A stretch of 14,425 bases of DNA. Source: Sphingomonas sp. GTDB lineage: Bacteria; Pseudomonadota; Alphaproteobacteria; Sphingomonadales; Sphingomonadaceae. Where the stretch lies: NCBI GenBank assembly GCA_030146605.1, contig JASLBO010000065.1, positions 1 to 14,425 on the forward strand, written 5' to 3'. Position numbers and translations under genes: made by a program. Below the pieces are notes generated by a model, which saw only the letters and a list, made by a program, of their open reading frames with translations, was not told the DNA's origin and ran no database searches. Positions 1-6,855 of the stretch are shown in pieces; position 1 is the first letter of the stretch; the number at the start of each line of letters is the position of its first letter.

Positions 1-1349
1 GCCTGCAACGCCTGCACGGTCGTATCCTCGTTCAATCGCCCGACCATCTCGCTGCGCGCGACGGAAATGTTGTTGCCGAACAGGGTGGTGGACAGGGATG
101 TCCCGATGGCCCCGCCCATGGTCCGCAGGAAGCTCATCAACCCGGCGGCGGACGCAGTCTCCTCCTGCTGCACGGCCGCCAAGGCGATGGTGGTCAGCGG
201 GATGAAGAAGAACGGCATGCCGAAGCCCTGGAGCAATTGCGGAAATGCCAGCGTCCAGAAATCGGCGCCGCTGTTCCAATGCACCCGCAGCAGCGAAGTC
301 ATCCCCAGCCACAGAATGCCGAAACAGACCAGAGCGCGCGGATCGACCTTGGTCGACAGCTTGGCGACGATCGGCGACATGATCACCGCCGCCACGCCGG
401 TCAGCGCCGTGGCATAGCCGGCATAGGTCGCGGTATAGCCCATGCTGGTCTGCAGCCATTGCGGGATGATCACCGCCGAGGCGAAGAAGGTCGCGAAGGC
501 GAAGGAGAGGCTCGCCACCGCGACGCTGAACCCGCGATGGCGGAACACCCGCAGATCGACGATCGGCTGGTCCTCGGTGAGCTCCCAGGCGAGGAACACG
601 AGCAGCCCGACCGCCGCGATCACTGCGAGCGCGATGATCGTCGGATCGGCGAACCAGTCATGCTCGCGGCCGAGATCGAGCATGATCTGCAGCGCCCCGA
701 TCCACAGCAGCATCAGCGCGAGGCCCACGCCGTCGATCCGCATCTTCTCGGTCCTGGTTTCGGACGAGGCCAGCATCCGCATCGCGCCGAACGCGCACAG
801 CGCAGCGACCGGAATGTTGATGAAGAAGATCCAGTGCCACGACCATGAATCGGAAATTGTGCCGCCGAGGATCGGGCCGAGGATCGGCGCGGTCACCGTC
901 GTCATCGCCCATACCCCCATCGCCTGGGCGCGCTGCTCGGGCTTGAAGATCCGCATCAGCAAGGTCTGGCTGAGCGGCATCAGCGGACCGCCGCACAGTC
1001 CCTGGCCGATCCGGCAGGCGACGAGCATGCTCAGCGAAGTCGAAAGCCCGCACAGCACCGAGAAGATGCCGAAGCCGATCATCCCGAAGGTGAAAGTGCG
1101 CACCGTCCCGAACCGCGCGGCAAGCCAGCCGGTGAGCGGCACGCACACGGCTTCGGCGACCGCGTAGGACGTGATGATCCACGTCCCCTGGCTGCTCGAA
1201 ATGCCTAGGCTGCCGGCGATGTGCGGCACCGATACGTTCGCGATCGTGGTGTCGAGCACCACCATGAAATTGGTTAGCGCGAGCACTGCGCCCGCGATCA
1301 ACAGGCGCATGCCGGTGAGCGGCGCCGCCACTTCAGCCTTGGCGTTCAT
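1..1349 (-). CDS. emrB: EmrB/QacA-type MFS drug efflux pump (DHA2 family), 3' end beyond the left edge
   Basis: This is an inner-membrane proton-driven multidrug exporter, the pump of an EmrAB-type tripartite system. 449 codons are visible from ATG at 1349, and the frame stays open to base 1; family members are about 500-520 residues, so the C-terminal 50-70 residues are missing. Residues about 14-38 form TM1 with the DHA2 motif VVLDTTIANVSVP, which contains a membrane Asp. GWLAARFGTVR after TM2 is motif A, with the usual Asp replaced by Ala. GPILGGTISDSW in TM5 is the antiporter motif C. Many further hydrophobic segments follow. The start has a GAGGA ribosome site that overlaps the stop of the upstream adaptor gene, 10 bases away, so the two genes are probably translationally coupled. 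The substrate cannot be told from sequence. Family call is firm; emrB is used in the broad sense. Confidence 0.93.
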   Translation of the reverse strand, partial: MNAKAEVAAPLTGMRLLIAGAVLALTNFMVVLDTTIANVSVPHIAGSLGISSSQGTWIITSYAVAEAVCVPLTGWLAARFGTVRTFTFGMIGFGIFSVLCGLSTSLSMLVACRIGQGLCGGPLMPLSQTLLMRIFKPEQRAQAMGVWAMTTVTAPILGPILGGTISDSWSWHWIFFINIPVAALCAFGAMRMLASSETRTEKMRIDGVGLALMLLWIGALQIMLDLGREHDWFADPTIIALAVIAAVGLLVFLAWELTEDQPIVDLRVFRHRGFSVAVASLSFAFATFFASAVIIPQWLQTSMGYTATYAGYATALTGVAAVIMSPIVAKLSTKVDPRALVCFGILWLGMTSLLRVHWNSGADFWTLAFPQLLQGFGMPFFFIPLTTIALAAVQQEETASAAGLMSFLRTMGGAIGTSLSTTLFGNNISVARSEMVGRLNEDTTVQALQ

Positions 1350-1359
1350 TGTGCCGTCC

Positions 1360-2505
1360 TCAGTTCGCGGAGACGTCGATCTCGGCGTCCATGGAGAGAC
1401 CCACCCGCAAGGGGTGCGCCTGCAATTCCTTGGGGTCGAGCGCGACCCGGACGGGAAGGCGCTGGACCACCTTGATCCAGTTGCCGGTGGCGTTCTGCGC
1501 GGGGATCAGCGCGAACGACGATCCGGTGCCGCCCGAAAGCCCGACGACACGCCCATGATATTCGACATCGCCGCCATACAGGTCGGAGGTGAGCGTCACC
1601 GCCTGGCCGATCTTGACCCGGTTCAGCTGGCCTTCCTTGAAATTGGCGTCGACATAAAGCTCGCCGACCGGAACGATCAGCATCAGCGGCGTGCCCGGCG
1701 CGACGCGCTGGCCGATCTGGACGTTGCGCCGGGTGATCACCCCGTCGATCGGCGCGCGGATCAGCGTGCGCTCCAGCTCGAGCCTGGCTTGCGCCACCTT
1801 GGCCTGGGCGGCGAGCACTTCGGGAGCCGTGGCGGAAGTGGTGCCGCTGATCAGCGCGTCGTTCGCGGCGAGCTGGCCGCTCGCGGCGCCGCGGGTCGAA
1901 CTCGCCTGCGCGATCGCCGCGCGCGCCAGTTCGAGGTTCGCCCTGGCCGAGGCAAAGGCATTGACTGCGGAGGACAGCTCATCACCCGACACCGCGCCAT
2001 TGGGCGCAAGCTGCTGGCGCCGGGCGAGATCGACGCGTGCTTTCTCATAGGCGGCCTGCGCGGCGCCGAGCTGGGCGCGGGCGCTGGCGATATCGGCGCC
2101 GCGCGCCTCGACCTGCGAGGCGAGCGCGGCGCTGGTCGCGGTGGCCTGGCCATATTGGCGGCGAGCCTTGGCCAGATCTGCTTCGGCCTGGGCGAGCGCG
2201 ATCCGCGCGTCGCTGTCGTCGAGCTGGACCAATATGTCGCCCTTGCGCACCGCCTGCGTGTCCGCCACGCGGACATTGAGCACCTGCGCGGCGATCATCG
2301 GAGTGACGCTCGCGGTATCGGCGCCGACATAGGCATTGTCGGTGCCGACATGATGGCTGCCGACCAGCGCATACCAGCCGCCATAGCCGGCGCCGGCGAG
2401 CAGAACCGCGCCGGCGATGCCGCCGAGCAGCTTTTTGCGCAGGGTTTTGGGCTTGGCCTGTTCGGCACGAAATTCGTGGAGCGCTGCGGGATCTGCGTCA
2501 GCCAT
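1360..2505 (-). CDS. emrA: EmrA-type membrane fusion protein (HlyD family)
   Basis: Periplasmic adaptor that links the MFS pump to the outer-membrane channel. I choose ATG at 2505 (381 residues) over an in-frame ATG 33 bases upstream, because AAGGA lies about 8 bases before it and the product then begins MADADPAALHEF. A cytoplasmic tail of about 25 residues is followed by one TM helix (about 26-48), then TDNAYVGADTASVTP, which opens the lipoyl/biotinyl-like half-motif. A long Ala/Arg/Gln-rich alpha-helical hairpin covers about residues 95-250. RAPIDGVITRRNVQIGQ closes the lipoyl domain. The beta-barrel carries FALIPAQNATGNWIKVVQR, typical of EmrA. Length matches E. coli EmrA (about 390). The gene overlaps the upstream outer-membrane factor by 8 bases and is followed by emrB after 10 bases, so the three genes form one transcription unit. 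Confidence 0.95.
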   Translation of the reverse strand: MADADPAALHEFRAEQAKPKTLRKKLLGGIAGAVLLAGAGYGGWYALVGSHHVGTDNAYVGADTASVTPMIAAQVLNVRVADTQAVRKGDILVQLDDSDARIALAQAEADLAKARRQYGQATATSAALASQVEARGADIASARAQLGAAQAAYEKARVDLARRQQLAPNGAVSGDELSSAVNAFASARANLELARAAIAQASSTRGAASGQLAANDALISGTTSATAPEVLAAQAKVAQARLELERTLIRAPIDGVITRRNVQIGQRVAPGTPLMLIVPVGELYVDANFKEGQLNRVKIGQAVTLTSDLYGGDVEYHGRVVGLSGGTGSSFALIPAQNATGNWIKVVQRLPVRVALDPKELQAHPLRVGLSMDAEIDVSAN

Positions 2506-3970
2506 TGGTCGAGTCCTTGCGTGCGGCGGCAGCCGCATTGTTTGTGGAAAAGCCTCCGCCGAGCGCGCGGACCAACTGAACGTCGAGCGTGAACGCCCGC
2601 GCCTCGAGGTCGGCGACGATCTGGCGGTTCTGCAGCGCCCTCTCCTCGGCGGTCAGCACATCTAGAAAGGTCGAAAGGCCGCCTTGATAGCGTTGCCTCG
2701 CGATCGAATAGGCCGTTTCCGTATCCGCCAGCGCCTGCCGGCTTTCGGAAAGCCGCGTGGCGAGCGCGCGCTGGCTGGTCACCGCATCGGCGACTTCGCG
2801 GAACGCAGTCGCCACCAGCCCGTCATAATTGGCGACTGCCTCGTCATAGCCGGCGCGTGCGCCGCGATACTGGCCGGCAAGCTGCCCGCCGCGGAAGATC
2901 GGCAGGCTGATCGCCGGGCCCGCCTGTCCAAAGGTCGAGCCGCTGTCGAACAGGTTCGACAGGCCGAGCGACTGGAGCCCGATCAGCGCACTGATATTGA
3001 CCGACGGATAGAAGTCGGCCCGCGCCACCTTGATCCGGCTGGCGGCGGCCTCGACCCGCGCACGTGCGGCGGCGATATCGGGCCGGCGGCCGATCAGATC
3101 GGTGGTCACCCCGCCGGGGACCGATCGCGCCCCGGCGGGGCTGGCGGGAAGCGCGATGGTCAGGCCGCGATCGGGACCCTTGCCGAGCAAGGCGGCGATA
3201 CGGTTGCGGGTGAGCCCGATGGCTTCGTCGGTCGCGGCAAGGTTGGCGCGCGCCGCGGGGACGCCCGCATCGGCCTGTTTGAGCTCGGCGCGGGTGTCGA
3301 GCCCGGCAATCACCCGATCGGACACGAGCTTCTGCGTCTGCGTCCGCAGGCTCAGCGCGGTCTCCTGCACCCGCCGCTCGGCGGCGAGCCGGGCGAGATC
3401 GGCATAGGCGCTGGCGATGTTGGTCGAGAGCACGAGGCGCGATTGTTCGATCTCGATCCGCGCGGCCTCGGCCTCGGAAGTCGCGGCGGCGAGCGCGGCG
3501 CGGTTCTTGCCCCACAGATCGAGGTCGAAGCTCAGGCTCGCGGCGATCCGACCGCTGTCGTTCCAGCCCTGCGGCACGAAGGCGGGCGGAATGCCGTTGT
3601 TGTAGCTCTGCCTGGCCTCGGTCGCGCTCGCCTCGATCCCGAGCGAGGGGAGCCGCGCGGCGCCGGCCTGCTGGGCATAGGCCTGCGCCGAACGCAGCCG
3701 CGCGGCGGCACCGGCGAGGTCTGGCGAATCGGAGAGTCCTTCCTCGATCAGCGCGCTGAGCTGCGCGTCATTATAATCTGCCCACCAGTTGCCGGCAGGC
3801 CAGGGCGAGGCGGTGGCGGCGGGCGCGAGCGTCTGGCCGGACGCATAGCTTTCGCCGACGCGAACCTCCGGGCGCGCGCCGAGCTGCGGCACCGGTGCGC
3901 AGGCGGAGAAAAGGAAGGGCGTGAGGGCAAGCGTTGCGAGAAGCGCGGGCCGGAAACCGGAAGTCATCAT
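2498..3970 (-). CDS. Outer-membrane efflux lipoprotein, NodT/OprM family
   Basis: Trimeric outer-membrane channel (TolC-like) that completes the tripartite efflux system. The 490-residue length is normal for the NodT family. An N-terminal signal of about 23 residues ends in FLFSAC, a slightly imperfect lipobox with Cys24 as the likely lipidated residue. Two tandem OEP repeats follow (about 55-255 and 265-475), with long helices rich in Ala, Arg and Gln. PGGVTTDLIGRRPDIAAARA and ISLPIFRGGQLAGQYRGAR are typical of this family. The first of two tandem ATGs (3970) is used; the second is at 3967. No Shine-Dalgarno sequence precedes it, and the predicted transcription start lies only about 8-10 bases upstream, so the leader is very short. 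It is the first gene of the efflux operon and overlaps emrA by 8 bases. Regulation is probably by the TetR protein through the operator at 3980-3998. Confidence 0.94.
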   Translation of the reverse strand: MMTSGFRPALLATLALTPFLFSACAPVPQLGARPEVRVGESYASGQTLAPAATASPWPAGNWWADYNDAQLSALIEEGLSDSPDLAGAAARLRSAQAYAQQAGAARLPSLGIEASATEARQSYNNGIPPAFVPQGWNDSGRIAASLSFDLDLWGKNRAALAAATSEAEAARIEIEQSRLVLSTNIASAYADLARLAAERRVQETALSLRTQTQKLVSDRVIAGLDTRAELKQADAGVPAARANLAATDEAIGLTRNRIAALLGKGPDRGLTIALPASPAGARSVPGGVTTDLIGRRPDIAAARARVEAAASRIKVARADFYPSVNISALIGLQSLGLSNLFDSGSTFGQAGPAISLPIFRGGQLAGQYRGARAGYDEAVANYDGLVATAFREVADAVTSQRALATRLSESRQALADTETAYSIARQRYQGGLSTFLDVLTAEERALQNRQIVADLEARAFTLDVQLVRALGGGFSTNNAAAAARKDSTNG

Positions 3971-3979
3971 GATTTAAAT

Positions 3980-3998
3980 ACCGTACTGTAGGGTACGG
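3980..3998 (-). promoter_or_regulatory. TetR-type operator over the efflux-operon -10 box
   Basis: The 19 bases ACCGTACTGTAGGGTACGG contain a perfect inverted repeat, CCGTAC / GTACGG, around a six-base centre. Read on the minus strand, the centre contains TACAGT, placed as a -10 element about 15 bases before the efflux-operon start codon. The best -35 candidate upstream is weak (GGGACC at 18-base spacing). Binding of the repressor here would cover the -10 box. The same palindrome occurs in mirror orientation at 4041-4058. Confidence 0.75.
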
Positions 3999-4025
3999 CA
4001 GCGCAGATGGTCCCGCCATCGCGTC

Positions 4026-4053
4026 TTGTCAATAGAAAATCGTACCCTATAGT
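4026..4053 (+). promoter_or_regulatory. Predicted sigma-70 promoter of the tetR gene
   Basis: TTGTCA (4026-4031) and TATAGT (4048-4053) are separated by 16 bases, each one mismatch from consensus. The expected start of transcription, 6-7 bases after the -10 box, falls on or next to the A of the ATG at 4060. The tetR message would therefore be leaderless, which agrees with the absence of any Shine-Dalgarno sequence. Confidence 0.7.
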
Positions 4054-4058
4054 ACGGT
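4041..4058 (+). promoter_or_regulatory. TetR-type operator over the tetR -10 box
   Basis: CGTACCCTATAGTACGGT contains the inverted repeat CGTAC / GTACG. Its reverse complement matches the efflux operator at 3980-3997 at 17 of 18 positions (A in place of G in the centre). The two centres lie about 59 bp apart. The site covers the predicted -10 hexamer TATAGT and ends one base before the start codon, which is a classic arrangement for autorepression. Confidence 0.78.
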
Positions 4059-4059
4059 T

Positions 4060-4692
4060 ATGGATACGCTAACAGAGAAGGCGCCGGGCAAGCGCGAGAT
4101 GCGCAAGGAGGAGCGGCGGCTGGCGATTCTCGAGGTCGCCAGGCACTCGTTCCTCGAGAATGGCTATTCCGGGACGTCGATGTCGGCGATCTCGACCCAG
4201 CTGGGCGGATCCAAGGGCACGTTGTGGAGCTATTTCCCGTCCAAGGAAGAGCTGTTCGCAGCCGTGCTCGATCACGCCACCGCCTCGTATCGCCAGCAGC
4301 TCGGCGATCTGCTCGTGCCCTCGGCCGATCTGCGCGCCGGCGTCTTCGCTTTCGCCCTGAGCTTTATCGGCAAGATCACCTCGGCCGACGCGATGCGCCT
4401 GCACCGCCTCGTCTCGGCCGAGGCCGGGCGCTTCCCCGAGGTCGGCGAGATATTCTACCGCCGCGCGCCCCAGCCGACCCAGCAATTGCTCGCCGCATTC
4501 TTCGCCGCGCAGATGGAGGCAGGGCACATGCGCCGCGACGATCCCCTGGCCGCCGCGCGCGTGCTGACCAGCCTGTGCATGGGCGGCGCGCACCAGCGGC
4601 TGATATGGGGGATCGACACCAGCCCCGGCGATATCGAGGCCGAGGCGCTCTATGCCACGGATATCTTCGCCCGCGCGTTCGAGATCGCCTAG
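4060..4692 (+). CDS. TetR/AcrR-family repressor of the divergent efflux operon
   Basis: A 210-residue one-component regulator. The N-terminal helix-turn-helix domain covers about residues 18-68, with the family pattern AILEVARHSFLENGYSGTSM, then an HTH ending GSKGTLWSYFPSKEELF. The C-terminal ligand and dimer domain contains RLVSAEAGRFPEVGEIFYRR, which resembles the AefR-like TetR_C_7 group found beside efflux genes. The start at 4060 is chosen because the promoter and operator end directly before it; a second ATG at 4099 would remove only a polar leader. No ribosome site is visible, in line with a leaderless transcript. The divergent position and the twin operators imply repression of both the efflux operon and itself, relieved by an unidentified ligand. 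Family call is firm; target is inference from layout. Confidence 0.93.
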   Translation: MDTLTEKAPGKREMRKEERRLAILEVARHSFLENGYSGTSMSAISTQLGGSKGTLWSYFPSKEELFAAVLDHATASYRQQLGDLLVPSADLRAGVFAFALSFIGKITSADAMRLHRLVSAEAGRFPEVGEIFYRRAPQPTQQLLAAFFAAQMEAGHMRRDDPLAAARVLTSLCMGGAHQRLIWGIDTSPGDIEAEALYATDIFARAFEIA

Positions 4693-4718
4693 ACTCGTTT
4701 CTTTCAATCTGAATCGTG

Positions 4719-4775
4719 CTCCTGCGAAAGCAGGAGTACGACGCCTGTGATCCTGGGCTCCTGCTTTCGCAAGGG
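4719..4775. repeat. REP-like pair of inverted hairpin elements
   Basis: CTCCTGC-GAAA-GCAGGAG (4719-4736) is a perfect 7-bp stem with a GNRA-type tetraloop. About 20 bases on, CTCCTGCTTTCGCA (4758-4771) is the inverted copy of the same element, with a less perfect right arm. Two palindromic units in opposite orientation are the usual build of a REP doublet (BIME), and GCGAAAGC cores are common in intergenic REPs of sphingomonads. No poly-U tail follows, so this is not a standard terminator. Confidence 0.65.
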
Positions 4776-4809
4776 AACAGGTCTCATCGCAGGCTCCCGT
4801 CAACGGGCG

Positions 4810-4908
4810 TGTCGCGTGGATGTGACCATGGTGAGGCGAGACTGTCGCGCATGTGCCGCGTCGGTGCCGCACGGGTGTCGCGTCCATGCCGCGCTGGCGT
4901 CGCGAAGA
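4810..4908. repeat. Degenerate direct repeat, about 33-base period
   Basis: TGTCGCG occurs at 4810, 4843 and 4876, exactly 33 bases apart, with a related CGTCGCG at 4898. Units two and three agree at about 20 of 33 positions, mostly around TGTCGCG and TGCCGCG; unit one is less similar. It could be the remains of a tandem duplication, a family of protein-binding sites, or chance in GC-rich DNA. The exact spacing of three identical heptamers is the only firm observation. Confidence 0.35.
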
Positions 4909-5031
4909 CATCCTCGTGTCAACCAAGCCTTGATATTTATCTTTTAAAAAGAGTGGCTTACAGGGTGTCACCCGCCGGACAAAGCCGCCAGCGTGTCAAG
5001 CGTACCCGCATCCGCGGACCGCGGCTCGCCG

Positions 5032-6225
5032 CTAGCCCTTTGACGAATCGTGGGGCTGGTTCCGCTGCCGGGGTTGCTGCGGCCCGAAATTGAGCCGCCG
5101 GGTGACGTTATAGTCGAGCACCGCCATCACGAAATAGGCGGCCAGTTGCTTGGTTCGCACCCAAGGGCCGGTGCGTGCCTTGTAGACCTCGGCGGTGATC
5201 AGCTCGGACTGGCCGATCTCCTGTTCGACGAAGCGCCGGACATGCGCGGCAAAGGCGTGGTCCTCGATCCGGAGCATCAGCTCGAGGTTGAGGAACATGC
5301 TGCGAATGTCGAAATTGGCGGAGCCGATATGGACGACATCGTCGATGACGAAGAGCTTGGTGTGCAGTTTGGAGGGCTGATACTCATAGATCTTCACGTT
5401 CTTGCGGAGCAGTCCCGCATAAGTGAAATGCGCCGCCCATAAGGACGCGGTGTGATCCACCTTGGACGGCAACACCAGCCGCACCCGCCCGCGCTTCCCC
5501 GCGCGGTCCAGCCGCCGCAGCATCGCCGGACTGGGCGCGAAATAGGAGGTGACCAGGTCGATCGTCCGCGCGCGCTGCATCTCACGCTTGACCACCCGCG
5601 CCCAAGGCGACAGCCGCCGCATCGGCCCGCCGAGCAGCCAGCGCGTCGCACCTTCGGGCTCGCTCCACGAGTCGAGCGTCCGCGCCAGCGAGCGCATCGA
5701 AGGCCGCGGCTGGCTCGTCCATCGCCACAGCGCGTCGAAATAGCCGACCAGCCGCGCCGCGGCCGGGCCCTCCACCATCAAGCCCAGATCGCGCCATGCA
5801 TCCTGTTCGGGCGTACCGAAATAGCTGTCCTCGATATTGAAGCCGCCGATGAGGATGCGCTGCTCGTCGGCGAGCGCCAGCTTCTGATGGTTGCGCAGCA
5901 GATAGCGCCGTCCCCAGCGCGGCACGAAGCGGCACATGTGCACGCCCGCCGCATGCAGCGGATCGAAGAAGTGGTTCGCCGCGGCATGCTCGCTGCCGAG
6001 CCCGTCGACGATCAGATGCACGCGCACGCCGCGGCCCGCAGCCTCGATCAGCGCGTCGCGCACTGCAGTGCCCGCCGAATCGTCGACATAGATGTAATAG
6101 AGTACGCGCAGCGAGCGTTTTGCCGATCGGATCAGGCTGAGCAGCGCGTCCATCCTCTCGGGCCCCTCGGGCAGCATCGTCAGGCGATTGCCGTCGACGG
6201 TGAAGGGCTTCGACCAGGGATCCAT
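5032..6225 (-). CDS. Phospholipase D / cardiolipin synthase family protein without membrane anchor
   Basis: A phosphatidyltransferase-type enzyme with two intact HKD motifs: HQKLALAD at residues 113-120 and HTKLFVID at 288-295. Each is followed by the usual G-S/G-x-N turn (GGFNIED, GSANFDIRS). The two catalytic His residues act together at one active site; likely reactions are cardiolipin synthesis or phospholipid headgroup exchange. At 397 residues it has no N-terminal transmembrane helices, so it resembles the soluble ClsB/YbhO type rather than ClsA. The start ATG at 6225 gives MDPWSKPFTVDGNRLTMLPE, where the family homology begins. An in-frame ATG at 6285 (417 residues) has an AGGA about 11 bases upstream and is a serious alternative. 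The frame remains open further upstream into the antisense of rpoZ, but that part is not plausible protein. No clear promoter or terminator is visible. Substrate unknown. Confidence 0.88.
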   Translation of the reverse strand: MDPWSKPFTVDGNRLTMLPEGPERMDALLSLIRSAKRSLRVLYYIYVDDSAGTAVRDALIEAAGRGVRVHLIVDGLGSEHAAANHFFDPLHAAGVHMCRFVPRWGRRYLLRNHQKLALADEQRILIGGFNIEDSYFGTPEQDAWRDLGLMVEGPAAARLVGYFDALWRWTSQPRPSMRSLARTLDSWSEPEGATRWLLGGPMRRLSPWARVVKREMQRARTIDLVTSYFAPSPAMLRRLDRAGKRGRVRLVLPSKVDHTASLWAAHFTYAGLLRKNVKIYEYQPSKLHTKLFVIDDVVHIGSANFDIRSMFLNLELMLRIEDHAFAAHVRRFVEQEIGQSELITAEVYKARTGPWVRTKQLAAYFVMAVLDYNVTRRLNFGPQQPRQRNQPHDSSKG

Positions 6226-6372
6226 GCGGCGGTCATGGGCTGCGTCCGCGCCGGCGGCAAGGGCGACGGTCTCAAGAGGTCGCATGTGCGGCCGGGTCCT
6301 CCCTGGGCAGTGAACCCGTTGAACTCGCAGTCGCCGCGCGGGTTGCGCCCCAGCGGCGAACCGGCGTTTTTC

Positions 6373-6400
6373 TTGACAATCCACAGTCTCATGCCTAAGT
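6373..6400 (+). promoter_or_regulatory. Possible rpoZ promoter
   Basis: A perfect -35 TTGACA lies at 6373-6378, about 60 bases before the rpoZ start codon. The matching -10 region is poor (CCTAAG or CTAAGT at 15-16 base spacing), so only the -35 element is convincing. No other candidate in the 214-base divergent gap is better. Confidence 0.4.
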
Positions 6401-6439
6401 GCCGCCCCTCTCCCGAATTCCCAAATCAAGGAAGCGTAG

Positions 6440-6784
6440 ATGGCGCGCGTCACAGTCGAGGATTGCGTCGACAAGATCCCGAACCGGTTCGATCTGGTGC
6501 TGTTCGCAGCCCAGCGCGCACGGCAGATCTCGGGCGGCGCCGAGCTGACCCTCGATCGCGACCGCGACAAGAACCCGGTCGTCGCGCTGCGCGAGATCGC
6601 CGAAGAGACCGTCCACCCGGTGCATCTCGAGGAATCGGTGGTCTCCAGCCTTCAGCGCGTCCAGATCGACGACGAGGAAGCGCCCGACGAGGTCGGCTCG
6701 CTGGCCCAGTCGGCCGAGGCGCTCCGCCTCACTGCGGCGGCCCCGCCGCGCAACCAGAATCTGGGCGCCGACTACGAAGGCTGA
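6440..6784 (+). CDS. rpoZ: RNA polymerase omega subunit
   Basis: Small subunit that helps assembly of RNA polymerase by binding the beta' subunit. The 114-residue protein starts [20 protein letters not shown], nearly identical to the conserved omega N-terminus. The MARVT segment corresponds to the part of E. coli omega that contacts ppGpp site 1. [12 protein letters not shown] (residues about 45-56) is the second conserved block. The tail after about residue 75 is acidic and then Ala/Pro-rich, as in other alphaproteobacteria. A good ribosome site (AAGGAAG) precedes the ATG by 5-6 bases. The gene is monocistronic, with its own intrinsic terminator 24 bases downstream. It is not followed by spoT/relA as in E. 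coli, although ppx/gppA lies close by on the other strand. Confidence 0.97.
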   Translation: MARVTVEDCVDKIPNRFDLVLFAAQRARQISGGAELTLDRDRDKNPVVALREIAEETVHPVHLEESVVSSLQRVQIDDEEAPDEVGSLAQSAEALRLTAAAPPRNQNLGADYEG

Positions 6785-6807
6785 TCCTTCGGACGACCAA
6801 TCGAAAG

Positions 6808-6838
6808 CGGCCCCGGAGCGATCCGGGGCCGTTTTCTT
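6808..6838 (+). terminator. Intrinsic terminator of rpoZ
   Basis: A perfect 10-bp stem, CGGCCCCGGA / TCCGGGGCCG, with loop GCGA is followed by TTTTCTT. It sits 24 bases after the rpoZ stop. The opposite strand has only a short CTTT after the hairpin, so it is mainly one-directional. Confidence 0.93.
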
Positions 6839-6855
6839 ATCGGAAGATCACACAT

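Larger units (their letters stand above)
4693..5031. other. Gene-free intergenic stretch with repeats and an AT-rich block
   Basis: About 340 bases between the tetR stop and the stop of the phospholipase-like gene. The open frames here have no recognisable motif, ribosome site or family resemblance. Contents are the REP-like hairpin pair at 4719-4775, a weak 33-base-period repeat at 4810-4908, an AT-rich block at about 4931-4951 in otherwise very GC-rich DNA, and three GTGTCA words (4916, 4965, 4993), the middle one within the near-palindrome GGGTGTCACCC. No classical U-tailed terminator is seen; the first hairpin may still help to end the tetR transcript. Confidence 0.6.

Noticed and set aside
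1171..2592. 473-codon plus-strand open frame opposite the EmrA and EmrB genes
   Set aside because: Shadow of two well-supported genes, with no recognisable domain.
2684..3991. 435-codon plus-strand open frame opposite the outer-membrane factor
   Set aside because: Composition is Gly/Arg/Asp repetitive, there is no ribosome site and it is antisense to a gene with strong family motifs.
4027..4032. TTGACA on the minus strand as -35 box of the efflux operon
   Set aside because: No acceptable -10 hexamer occurs 16-18 bases downstream (CATCTG region). The -10 in the operator is 36 bases away, and the same bases serve better as the tetR -35 on the plus strand.
4719..4736. Intrinsic terminator for tetR
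   Set aside because: The stem is perfect, but TACGAC follows in place of a U-run, and the inverted second copy points to a REP element.
4810..4908. CRISPR-like array from the 33-base spacing of TGTCGCG
   Set aside because: Only seven bases are identical between units, there are three units, and no cas gene is present.
4069..4971. 300-codon minus-strand open frame opposite tetR
   Set aside because: Antisense to a clear TetR-family gene, low-complexity composition and no start signals.
4716..5093. Small open frames in the 4693-5031 gap as possible peptide genes
   Set aside because: They begin inside or beside the REP hairpins, lack ribosome sites and show Arg/Ala/Cys-rich random-looking sequence.
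6226..6570. N-terminal extension of the phospholipase-like protein beyond 6225
   Set aside because: The frame is open, but it runs into the antisense of rpoZ and its promoter region, and no family homology is visible there. Only the short version from 6285 remains as an alternative.
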